Below the pieces are notes generated by a model. The model was not told where the DNA came from. It did not search any database and was given only the letters and a program-made list of their open reading frames with translations. Source: CAZXCG01 sp964639205 (GTDB lineage: Bacteria; Bacillota; Clostridia; Oscillospirales; Acutalibacteraceae). Taken from it: DNA of 15,920 bases. The translations under genes and the position numbers were made by a program. The stretch is taken from assembly GCA_964639205.1 (NCBI GenBank), contig CAZXCG010000030.1, positions 1 through 15,920 of the forward strand, in the 5' to 3' direction. Below are positions 7,366 through 13,761 of this stretch, piece by piece. Positions within the stretch are counted from its first letter, which is position 1; each line of letters starts with the position of its first letter.

Positions 7366-8844
7366 ATGCTTTTGCCGGATTTTGACAGCAAATTTGTAAA
7401 AGAGGGTCTGACATTTGACGATGTGCTTTTGATTCCCGCGGAGTCTTATGTTGAACCTAAAGCGGTGGATGTTTCAACGCATCTTACGAAAAAAATTAAG
7501 CTCAACACTCCGCTCATAACAGCCGCCATGGATACTGTTACCGAGTCGAGAATGGCAATTGCCATAGCGCGTGAGGGCGGAGTCGGTATTGTTCATAAAA
7601 ATATGTCTATCGAGCAGCAGGCCGACGAGGTAGACAGAGTAAAAAGAAGCGAGAACGGCGTTATAGTAAATCCGTTTTTTCTTGCTCCCGAAAATACCGT
7701 AAGCGAAGCCAACGATCTTATGTCAAAGTATAAAATTTCCGGCGTGCCGATTTGCAGCAACGGCAAGCTTGTGGGGATTCTTACAAACCGCGACCTGCGC
7801 TTTATGACCGATGAAGATTTTTCCCTGCGCATTTCAGATGTTATGACGCACGAAAATCTGGTTACCGCGCCGGTAGGCACAACGCTCCTACAGGCTCAAA
7901 AAATTCTGCGTCAGCATAAAATAGAGAAGTTGCCGATTGTCGGCTTAAACGGTGAGCTTAAGGGCCTTATTACAATAAAAGATATTGAAAAATCGGTTCA
8001 GTACCCGAATTCGGCAAGGGATGAAAACGGTCGTCTCCTCTGCGGCGCGGCGATTGGAGCTACTCCCGACGTTCTTGACAGGGTTGCCGCTCTTGTCGAA
8101 GCAGGTGTGGATGTGGTTGTGCTTGACTCTGCACACGGTCATAACATAAATGTAATTAATTCGGTTGCAAAGGTTAAAAAGGCTTATCCGGATTTACAGC
8201 TTGTTGCCGGCAATATAGCTACCGCAAGCGCAGCCGAAGCGCTTATCGATGTAGGCGCGGACTGCGTAAAGGTCGGCATAGGTCCCGGCTCTATCTGTAC
8301 AACCCGCGTTGTTGCGGGCATAGGCGTGCCGCAGATTACGGCAATTTATGACGCCGCCTGCGTCGCTTCAAAATACGGAATTCCCGTTGTTGCCGACGGA
8401 GGAGTTAAATACAGCGGAGACATTGTAAAAGCTCTTGCTGCCGGCGGAAGCGTTGTTATGGTTGGCTCGCTTGTCGCGGGCTGCGAGGAAAGTCCCGGAG
8501 AAAGCGAGATTTATCAGGGCAGACAGTTTAAGGTCTACCGTGGAATGGGCAGTCTTGCGGCAATGGGCAAGGGCAGCTCGGATCGCTATTTCCAAACTAA
8601 CAGCAAAAAGCTTGTTCCGGAGGGAGTTGAGGGCAGAGTGCCTTATAAGGGACTGCTTTCGGAAACGATATATCAAATGATCGGCGGGCTCAGAGCCGGT
8701 ATGGGTTATACCGGGTGCGCTACTATCGAAGAACTCCATACCAAGGCGCAGTTTGTCAAAATTACAGGAGCAGGTCTTAAGGAAAGCCACCCGCACGACA
8801 TACAGATTACAAAAGAAGCTCCTAACTATTCATATTCGATTTGA
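7366..8844 (+). CDS. guaB: Inosine-5'-monophosphate dehydrogenase
   Basis: A 492-residue TIM-barrel enzyme oxidising IMP to XMP with NAD+, the committed step to guanine nucleotides. ATG 7366 follows AAGGAGAG (from 7352). Seen: the N-terminal barrel start with FDDVLLIPA, a pair of CBS domains at roughly residues 95-205, the catalytic loop GPGSICTTR with Cys311, the GMGSLAAMGKGSSDRY segment and the mobile flap with EGRVPYKG carrying the Arg-Tyr dyad. Length and order are normal for full-length bacterial enzymes. It has its own promoter and terminator. The convergent minus-strand operon encodes two enzymes that also act on purines or nucleotides, though this may be coincidence. Confidence 0.97.
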   Translation: MLLPDFDSKFVKEGLTFDDVLLIPAESYVEPKAVDVSTHLTKKIKLNTPLITAAMDTVTESRMAIAIAREGGVGIVHKNMSIEQQADEVDRVKRSENGVIVNPFFLAPENTVSEANDLMSKYKISGVPICSNGKLVGILTNRDLRFMTDEDFSLRISDVMTHENLVTAPVGTTLLQAQKILRQHKIEKLPIVGLNGELKGLITIKDIEKSVQYPNSARDENGRLLCGAAIGATPDVLDRVAALVEAGVDVVVLDSAHGHNINVINSVAKVKKAYPDLQLVAGNIATASAAEALIDVGADCVKVGIGPGSICTTRVVAGIGVPQITAIYDAACVASKYGIPVVADGGVKYSGDIVKALAAGGSVVMVGSLVAGCEESPGESEIYQGRQFKVYRGMGSLAAMGKGSSDRYFQTNSKKLVPEGVEGRVPYKGLLSETIYQMIGGLRAGMGYTGCATIEELHTKAQFVKITGAGLKESHPHDIQITKEAPNYSYSI

Positions 8845-8912
8845 CATTACAGCCACGGCGGAAAACTGCCCCGCTGTTCGGGAAAAAATTTAAAATTTCC
8901 TCAAAATTAACT

Positions 8913-8945
8913 AACTGCCGGTCTTTTTGATCGGCAGTTTTTCTG
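8913..8945 (+). terminator. Terminator of guaB, possibly bidirectional
   Basis: An 11-bp stem (8913-8923 with 8929-8939, one G-U) closes a TTTTT loop and is followed by TTTTT. It lies between convergent genes. On the minus strand the same hairpin is followed by TTAGTTAATTTT, a weaker tract, so it may also end the operon coming from the right. Confidence 0.85.
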
Positions 8946-8966
8946 TAAATATTATTGGAATCCGCG

Positions 8967-9545
8967 TCAGTAATTGCGCATTTCTTTAACGCTGAACCCG
9001 CGCTTCGGCTTCTCTTCAATATACTTGATTACTTCGTCAAGAGTTTTGCAGGTTTTATACAGCTGCTTTGTGTTGGCGTTGATAAATTTTTCGTCCAGTG
9101 CGTTCTGCATAAATTTTTCCAAATTTGAATAGTAACCCTCGGCATCGTATATTACAATCGCTTTATTATGTCTGCCCAGTTGTTTCAGCGTGAGTACTTC
9201 AAAAAACTCTTCAAAGGTTCCTATTCCGCCGGGAGTAATTATAAAAGCGTCTGCAAGCTCCTCCATCTTTTTCTTTCTTTCGTGCATTGAGTCGGTAAAA
9301 ATCAGCTCGTCGCAATTAAAAATGTCGGACAAATTTTCCTCTTTAAAAAATTTCGGAATAACTCCAACGGTATATCCCCCGGCTTTTTTTATTCCTCTTG
9401 CGGCGGCTCCCATAAGCCCTTCGGTACCCGCGCCGAAAACAAGGCTGTGTCCCGCTTTTGCAAGAGCCTCTCCGAGCTTTTCTGTTTTTTCTATGTATTT
9501 TTGATTTATCTTGCTGCTTGATGCGCCGAAAACACAGATATTCAC
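8967..9545 (-). CDS. LOG-family (TIGR00730) nucleotide phosphoribohydrolase
   Basis: A 192-residue Rossmann-like protein of the LOG family. Characterised members release a free base from (cytokinin) nucleoside 5'-monophosphates, giving ribose-5-phosphate; many were once called lysine decarboxylases. Start is GTG 9545, preceded by GAGG at about 7 nt. Seen: FGAGTEGLMG (37-46), Arg90-Lys91 in MHERKK, and PGGIGTFEE (105-113), the binding and catalytic signature. Odd: the first motif usually has three glycines (GGG) and here reads GAG. The stop of the upstream glycosylase gene is separated from this GTG by one base, so the two are an operon. The physiological substrate in this organism is unknown; nucleotide recycling is more likely than hormone making. 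Confidence 0.88.
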   Translation of the reverse strand: MNICVFGASSSKINQKYIEKTEKLGEALAKAGHSLVFGAGTEGLMGAAARGIKKAGGYTVGVIPKFFKEENLSDIFNCDELIFTDSMHERKKKMEELADAFIITPGGIGTFEEFFEVLTLKQLGRHNKAIVIYDAEGYYSNLEKFMQNALDEKFINANTKQLYKTCKTLDEVIKYIEEKPKRGFSVKEMRNY

Positions 9546-9546
9546 A

Positions 9547-10038
9547 CTATAACCTCAATTCTTTTTTTATTGCGCGGCTCCACTCTGCTTTGAGCCGTTC
9601 AAGCTTCCACGCGGCGTTTGCGGGGCTTGTTGACGGCAGGTAGATTGCCCGCCTGTTATTATAGGGGAGAATATATTCATTGTATGCTTTTTCAGCGGTT
9701 TTACCGTTTACAAATATTGTGTCAATTTGTGCGTGTTCAAATATTTTACCAAGATCGTTGGCGGTAATATTCTTAATGCTGCTGTCGGAGGAGAGGGCTA
9801 TTTCACAGGAAGCAATAACGTCCCAAAGCGCAATGTGATTTTTGCGGCAAAAAGCCTTCTTTTCGGAAACCGTGCAGGGAACGGGAGAGTCAAAAACCGA
9901 TGCTATAACCTTCCAAAAGCGGTTTTGAGGGTGTGCGTAAAAGAACCTCTGCTCGCGGGATTTAACGGACGGAAAGCTGCCGAGAATCAGTATTTTTGAG
10001 TTTTTATCGTATAACGGCGGAAAGGGGTGGCGCTGCAT
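9547..10038 (-). CDS. DNA glycosylase, UDG family 6 / DNA-deoxyinosine (hypoxanthine) type
   Basis: A 163-residue uracil-DNA-glycosylase superfamily protein. Seen: ILGSFPSVKS (17-26) as motif 1, FYAHPQNRFW (33-42), LWDVIASC, then VNGKTAEKAY and LPSTSPANA as motif 2. This pattern fits the hypoxanthine-DNA glycosylase group (HDG), which removes deaminated adenine; from memory the conserved Asn in PQNRFW is functionally required. There is no iron-sulfur cysteine set, which excludes families 4 and 5. Start ATG 10038 has GGAG about 8 nt upstream and avoids overlap with the previous gene; the ORF runs back to a TTG at 10074. It is followed after one base by the LOG gene. Activity on uracil or mismatches is possible. 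Family confident, substrate moderate. Confidence 0.85.
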   Translation of the reverse strand: MQRHPFPPLYDKNSKILILGSFPSVKSREQRFFYAHPQNRFWKVIASVFDSPVPCTVSEKKAFCRKNHIALWDVIASCEIALSSDSSIKNITANDLGKIFEHAQIDTIFVNGKTAEKAYNEYILPYNNRRAIYLPSTSPANAAWKLERLKAEWSRAIKKELRL

Positions 10039-10057
10039 ATTGTTTTTCTCCGTTCTG

Positions 10058-10399
10058 TCAGTGAAAGAGCGCAATTATCAAAACCCCCGCTACAATGAAG
10101 CCGAGCCCCGCAAGCTTTCGTCCGGTCAGCGGTTCTTTAAGAAAAATGCGCGAAAGCACGATGGTCCATATATATGTAACGGACATCATGGGCATTACAA
10201 CGGAATAATCAAGGTGGCGCAGTACATATATGTTTATAACGGCGCTTGCAAGGTAACACAGCCCTCCGACATAGAGCTGCCAAATTGTAAATATATTTTT
10301 CTTATTAAGATAATCGGTTCCTTTTTTCAGGAACAGCCCGGCAAATCCGCCGAAAAACGACATAACAAGCATCAAAAGGTAGCAAATGTATTTAATCAT
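10058..10399 (-). CDS. Four-helix EamA/SMR-like half-transporter, second of pair
   Basis: About 113 residues with four hydrophobic helices, short charged loops and the EamA-like stretch IWTIVLSRIFLKEPLTGRKL before the last helix. Half-size proteins of this kind (EmrE-like SMR or ArnE/ArnF-like) act as antiparallel dimers in the inner membrane. ATG 10399 is chosen: GGAGG (10415-10411) lies 11 nt away, whereas the in-frame GTG 10408 is only 2 nt from it. The start overlaps the end of the preceding paralogue by 8 nt, which implies coupled translation and a heterodimer. The gap to the glycosylase start is 19 nt. The transported compound is unknown. Confidence 0.82.
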   Translation of the reverse strand: MIKYICYLLMLVMSFFGGFAGLFLKKGTDYLNKKNIFTIWQLYVGGLCYLASAVINIYVLRHLDYSVVMPMMSVTYIWTIVLSRIFLKEPLTGRKLAGLGFIVAGVLIIALFH

Positions 10400-10757
10400 C
10401 GTTCTCACCGCCTCCGATAAGGATAACGCCGAGAAGAATCAATAAAACTCCTATGGCTTTGGCGACGGTTATGGGCTCGTCAAGGAAAATTGCGGCCAAA
10501 ATAATGCTCAGAACATAGCACATACTCAGCATTGGCTGCAGAACGGACAGCTTGCCGTATTTGTATGCTGTAAGCATAAATACGGCCCCGACGGCATAGA
10601 ACAGCAGTCCGATAAACAGGTACAACGCTCCGTCCGTCGAAGCAAGCTTCCAAAATAGCTGCCCTAAACATCCGAACACAGACGAAGTTATCATCAGGGC
10701 AATGCCTTTTTTGTTCTTTTTTAGTGAATGGGAAAGCAAATCCAATCTTCTCCGCAA
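10392..10757 (-). CDS. Four-helix EamA/SMR-like half-transporter, first of pair
   Basis: Up to 121 residues: a basic N-terminus (KKNKKG), then four hydrophobic helices, the pre-helix-4 segment AAIFLDEPITVAKAIG and a charged GGGENDD end. The YGKLSVLQPMLSMCYVLS stretch is typical of EamA/SMR proteins. The start is uncertain: TTG 10757 is the longest option, but GGAG (10753-10750) better serves TTG 10745 or TTG 10739. Downstream it overlaps a sister gene of the same fold, so the two probably form a heterodimer equivalent to one full EamA transporter. It lies 77 nt after degV, and that gap holds a repeat copy. Substrate unknown. Confidence 0.8.
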   Translation of the reverse strand: MRRRLDLLSHSLKKNKKGIALMITSSVFGCLGQLFWKLASTDGALYLFIGLLFYAVGAVFMLTAYKYGKLSVLQPMLSMCYVLSIILAAIFLDEPITVAKAIGVLLILLGVILIGGGENDD

Positions 10758-10785
10758 TTAACTTCACATCCGTTAATTTAAATCG

Positions 10786-10830
10786 GTGCAGCGTTGACCC
10801 TCCGCCTAATAGGAGAGGAGCGTCTGCGCT
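10786..10830 (-). repeat. Compact, minus-strand copy of the intergenic repeat
   Basis: Read on the minus strand, the segment has GACGCTCC, then an A-like arm pair (CCTATTAGG with GGAG beyond it), then AACGCTGC. Copy R2 has the same order, a GATGTCC-CCGCCT-AGGCGG hairpin followed by TAACGCTGC. About 18 of 27 positions match over module A. It lies between degV and the transporter pair and reads with them. Similarity is partial, so this is a likely but not certain member. Confidence 0.4.
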
Positions 10831-10834
10831 CAAG

Positions 10835-11707
10835 CTATTTGAAAATACGTTGACCGTGGAAAGTTAGGGCAAGCATACCTACTCCTACATGCGTTCCGAT
10901 TACAGGACCGATTTCCAATACTATAACATCCTTAACAAGAGGGGCTACCATGCGTCTGAGCTTTTCAGCTCTTTCAGGGCAGGCTGTGTGTCCTATAACC
11001 ACAGTTTGATTTTTAATGTTTTCACCGTGCGCTATCATCCGGTCAACAAGAGCGTCATAGGCTTTAAGTGTACCGCGAATTTTGGCGACAGTTATGAGCT
11101 TGCCGTCGTTGTCAACGCTCAAAAGAGGCTTTATGTTAAGCGCCTTACCCACGGTAGCCGTAACGGCGGAAACTCTGCCGCCCTTTTTTAGCTGGTCAAA
11201 ATCTTCTACAACGAACCAATGACATACCCTGAGCTTTAGATCCTCTGCAAACTGTTTTGCTTCATCAAGCGACGGGGAAGACTGCCGTATATATTTTGCA
11301 ACGTGATATACCAGATTCCCCTGACCTACCGAAGCGCAGGCACAGTCAACAATTTCAATTCTTCGCTCGGGGTATTTTTCTTTAAGCTCCCGAGCGGCTA
11401 TAAGACTTGAATTGTAGGATCCGCTCAGACCGGAGGTAAAGCATATATAAAGAATGTCCTTTCCTTGCTCAAAAACGGAGGAGAAGAACCGCATATAGCT
11501 TTCAATGTTTATTTGGGTAGTGTGTGCGTCGGCTCCGGTTTTAAGTTGGCTGTAAAAGTCGGTCAGCTTCAAATCCCTGCAATCAGGGTAATGCAAATAC
11601 ACTTTGCCGTTAACATTGAATTCCATAGGAATAACAGAAACCCCGAGCTCGTCTGCCAGCGCCTGATTAAAGTCGCAAACGCTGTCCGTAATAAGCTGAT
11701 AGTTCAT
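10835..11707 (-). CDS. DegV/FakB-family fatty-acid-binding protein
   Basis: A 290-residue DegV-fold protein. FakB members bind one fatty acid and present it to the kinase FakA for phosphorylation, feeding exogenous fatty acid into phospholipid. Seen: the N-terminal ITDSVCDF, the HTTQINIESY segment (usual TSQ/TTQ carboxylate site), SGLSGSYNS, LKKGGRVS, and a C-terminal GPVIGTHVGVG loop that normally reads GxxxGxHxGPG. ATG 11707 has GGAGG 5 nt upstream. Length is typical. No fakA is in the window. The adjacent repeat (11755 onward) lies over the expected promoter, and no clear -35/-10 pair was found. Which fatty acid it binds cannot be read. Confidence 0.92.
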   Translation of the reverse strand: MNYQLITDSVCDFNQALADELGVSVIPMEFNVNGKVYLHYPDCRDLKLTDFYSQLKTGADAHTTQINIESYMRFFSSVFEQGKDILYICFTSGLSGSYNSSLIAARELKEKYPERRIEIVDCACASVGQGNLVYHVAKYIRQSSPSLDEAKQFAEDLKLRVCHWFVVEDFDQLKKGGRVSAVTATVGKALNIKPLLSVDNDGKLITVAKIRGTLKAYDALVDRMIAHGENIKNQTVVIGHTACPERAEKLRRMVAPLVKDVIVLEIGPVIGTHVGVGMLALTFHGQRIFK

Positions 11708-11754
11708 AAAAACCTCCGAATGTAGTATTAATTAATCAAAGAATATGTACATAT

Positions 11755-11867
11755 AACTTAGGCAAAGATGTCCCCGCCTCTAAGGCGGCGGGTTCCCTTT
11801 TCGGAATCGGCGGGGGATACAATCCCCCGTTGATTTCTAAGGCAACTAACGCTGCCCTTTATTGAAC
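11755..11867 (+). repeat. Dispersed intergenic repeat, most complete copy (R2)
   Basis: Module A (11755-11792, hairpin CCGCCT/AGGCGG at 11774-11788) is followed by a long inverted repeat (11803-11817 region with 11823-11837) and then module B (11847-11860). The inverted repeat has a perfect 8-bp core, CGGGGGAT/ATCCCCCG (11811-11829), with a 3-nt loop, extendable to about 16 bp using G-U pairs. Modules A and B match the copies at 49-86 and 1-14. The rest of 11708-12005 holds the degV leader on one side and the ymxH-like promoter region on the other. Confidence 0.65.
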
Positions 11868-11930
11868 CTGAGCGCCGCTTTGATCTTAATTACAGTACGG
11901 CGTGCCGCAATATCTGTGAACTTCCGCTGC

Positions 11931-11961
11931 GAATATTCAGCGCACATACGACATATATAAT
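11931..11961 (+). promoter_or_regulatory. Possible sigma-E-like (sporulation) promoter
   Basis: GAATATT (11931-11937) is followed after 14 nt by CATATATAAT (11952-11961). This resembles sigma-E promoters (ATA-type -35, CATAC/TA-type -10). A TATAAT at 11956-11961 is also present but has no good sigma-A -35. AT-rich DNA makes chance matches common. Confidence 0.3.
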
Positions 11962-12005
11962 GTACTATAACAGAAAAAATACCAAAAGTCAAATGAGGTG
12001 ATAAT

Positions 12006-12287
12006 TTGACGTGCAGAATCGTGGAATTACGGCACAAAGAGGTAATCAATAACAGTACAGGCTGCAGAGTGGGTTTTGTTGATGATATTGAGGTTGATAC
12101 TCAAAGCGCAAGAGTATGCGCAATTATAGTTTTTGGACGCTTGCGCTGTTTGGGATTGCTTGGTAGGAGCGACGATATTATTATTCCGTGGGAGAATATT
12201 TGTCTGATAGGCGAAGATACTGTTTTAGTAAAAAACTGCGGTCAAAGCCGGGGTCGGCGGCGTAAAAAGGGACGCTTTTTCGGTTGA
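12006..12287 (+). CDS. YlmC/YmxH-family PRC-barrel protein
   Basis: A 93-residue single PRC-barrel protein of the family annotated as YlmC/YmxH sporulation proteins; biochemical function is unknown. TTG 12006 is chosen because GAGGTG (11995-12000) lies 5 nt before it and no ATG is available. Seen: IVELRHKEVIN at the N-terminus, the VGFVDDIEVDTQSA turn, AIIVFGR, and DDIIIPWENICLIGEDTVLV near residues 57-76, which is the family hallmark. The tail is very basic (RGRRRKKGR). The gene stands alone upstream of the cell wall hydrolase and is preceded by a possible sporulation-type promoter. Confidence 0.88.
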   Translation: MTCRIVELRHKEVINNSTGCRVGFVDDIEVDTQSARVCAIIVFGRLRCLGLLGRSDDIIIPWENICLIGEDTVLVKNCGQSRGRRRKKGRFFG

Positions 12288-12677
12288 TTTTCGTATGCTT
12301 TCTGTCGTTATTTCGGCTGTTTAAACTCAGTTTTTAGTCATAATTTAGACTGCCGTCCGACCTGAAAAAAGGGCTTTTTTAGCGGGATTTTGAGGCTTTT
12401 TTTAAAATTTTTTAAATTTGTATGAGTATTTAAAATAAAATTTTCAACTGTATCATTTTTGTTAATTTTGTACCAGAAAAGTATCAAATTTGTAACCTTT
12501 AAAGCTTTTAAAGAAATTTTCAAAAAGCGGGTTTTCGGGGACAAAACTTGCAATTTTTTAAGAATTGTGTTTTAATACCCTCGAAATTGTGTGGAACCAA
12601 AATAATTTCCGTGAAATTGAACGCAAGCCTTTAAAAAAGCTTTGCGTAAAGCATGGGAAAGTAAAAGGAGGATTATT
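12288..12677 (+). other. AT-rich gene-free stretch before the SleB-like gene
   Basis: About 390 nt without a credible gene. It has A- and T-runs, including AAAAAA-GGGC-TTTTTT (12365-12380), too weak a stem to call a terminator with confidence, and long T-runs near 12397-12416 that bend or melt easily. The promoter at 12548-12576 and the ribosome site at 12665-12671 are the only clear signals. I looked for a c-di-AMP riboswitch, common before such hydrolases, and did not see its core. Confidence 0.5.
12548..12576 (+). promoter_or_regulatory. Sigma-A-type promoter of the SleB-like gene
   Basis: TTGCAA (12548-12553), 17-bp spacer, TTTAAT (12571-12576) with TG-N in front (12568-12570). Start near 12583 gives a leader of roughly 95 nt. 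Confidence 0.6.
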
Positions 12678-13548
12678 TTGAGTCGTTCAAGTAAGTTTAA
12701 ACGTAATCTGCTTGCGATTGCTTTATCTGCTGCGCTCATTGCTATTCCAAACACTGATTTCACCGTAAAAGTTTCCGCTGCGGAAACAAATATATTTGCA
12801 GATGAAAAAAACAGTATCGAGCAATTTTCAGAAAATTTATCACAGTATTTAAAAACAGTTTCGGAAGAGGAAGAATCTTTGATTCGGGCAGAGGCAATCG
12901 ATCAGGCAAAGCAGGACGCGCAGAAGCAAATAGCGCAGGCAAAAGCCGAGGCAGAGGCTGCAAAAAAAGCCGAAGAAGCAAAAAAANNNNNNNNNNNNNN
13001 NNNNNNNNNNNNNNNNNNNNNNNNNNNNNNNNNNNNNNNNNNNNNNNNNNNNNNNNNNNNNNNNNNNNNNNNNNNNNNNNNNNNNNGCTAAAAAGGCGGA
13101 GGAAGCAAAAAAGGTATCATATAACGCTCAGGTTTCAAACGGCTTTTTGCTTGCTATTGATAACCCCGACCCCAATTATACCGGTTATTCGGTCAGTCTT
13201 TCCGACTATGACCGTTATGTTTTGGAGCATCTTGTAATGGGTGAAGCCGGAAATCAGGGCTTTACCGGCGCAGCTCTTGTTGCGCAAAGTATCCGTGACA
13301 GGCTCGTATACGACGGCTATACTTCCGTAGATTCGGTTCGCGTAAATTGCGGATATTACGGCTCTTTAAGCAGCGAGCCAAACGCTGACGTGCTCGCCGC
13401 CGTGTCTTATATTTTTGACGAGGGCGGTTCCGCCGTCCAGCACACTGTCCGTTATTTTTATGCGTATACATGGTATTCGAGCAGCTGGCACGAGAGTATG
13501 AATTATGTAGTGACATACGGTGATCACAGATTCTTTGATAATTATTAA
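12678..13548 (+). CDS. Secreted SleB-like cell wall hydrolase, interrupted by assembly gap
   Basis: One gene split by the N run. TTG 12678 follows AAGGAGG (12665-12671). The N-terminus is a signal peptide: basic SRSSKFKR, a hydrophobic core, then VSAAE as cleavage site. Next comes a charged Ala/Glu/Lys coiled coil with repeated KKAEEAKK units. After the gap (13087) the same KKAEEAKK repeat resumes, then a Hydrolase_2 domain from about 13180 to the end, with VMGEAGNQGFTGAALVAQ carrying the likely catalytic Glu and the closing DHRFF. Such enzymes cut peptidoglycan or spore cortex, as lytic transglycosylases. The frames before and after differ only because 100 is not a multiple of 3. The coiled coil may dock or space the enzyme in the wall. 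Sporulation versus vegetative role is open. Confidence 0.85.
12987..13086. other. Assembly gap of 100 Ns
   Basis: Exactly 100 unknown bases, the standard placeholder for a scaffold join of unknown size. The flanks encode the same KKAEEAKK repeat, so the repeat most likely broke the assembly. Confidence 0.97.
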
Positions 13549-13585
13549 AAGCATAAACAACAAAACACACAAAATTTCAGACAAA

Positions 13586-13621
13586 TCAAGCATTATAGGC
13601 AAATAATGCTTGATTTTTTTT
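13586..13621 (+). terminator. Rho-independent terminator of the SleB-like gene
   Basis: A perfect 11-bp stem (13586-13596 with 13603-13613), loop AGGCAA, then eight T. Its 3' arm and T-tract overlap the -35 box of the rpsB promoter. Confidence 0.95.
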
Positions 13622-13638
13622 ATCGGCGGTGATATAAT
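13610..13638 (+). promoter_or_regulatory. Extended -10 sigma-A promoter of rpsB-tsf
   Basis: TTGATT (13610-13615), 17-bp spacer, TATAAT (13633-13638) preceded by TG-N (13630-13632). Predicted start is near 13645. Confidence 0.85.
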
Positions 13639-13644
13639 ACTAAG

Positions 13645-13761
13645 GCAGTTCGCACGCATAGGTTCGCCCGCTTTGGTGTGCGGCGGAAAATCAACTTCAA
13701 TCCGCGGCATTTTGCGGGGCAACGGCTTTTGCGGAGGATATAACCTAAGGAGGATTTTAAA
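13645..13761 (+). promoter_or_regulatory. Candidate structured rpsB leader
   Basis: The roughly 117-nt leader can form CGCAC/GTGCG (13651-13655 with 13678-13682) and CCGC/GCGG (13702-13705 with 13714-13717), then AAGGAGG at 13747-13753. Ribosomal protein S2 leaders are known autoregulatory sites in several bacteria. I cannot match this to a described motif by eye. Confidence 0.35.

Noticed and set aside
12365..12380. Terminator of the ymxH-like gene
   Set aside because: The stem is only six A-T pairs with a GGGC loop, too weak to call.
12577..12677. c-di-AMP (ydaO-type) riboswitch before the SleB-like gene
   Set aside because: Common upstream of such hydrolases, but its conserved core is missing here.
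12642..12677. Longer N-terminus of the SleB-like protein from TTG 12642
   Set aside because: It would translate through the AAGGAGG ribosome site and put a tryptophan- and charge-rich stretch before a clear signal peptide.
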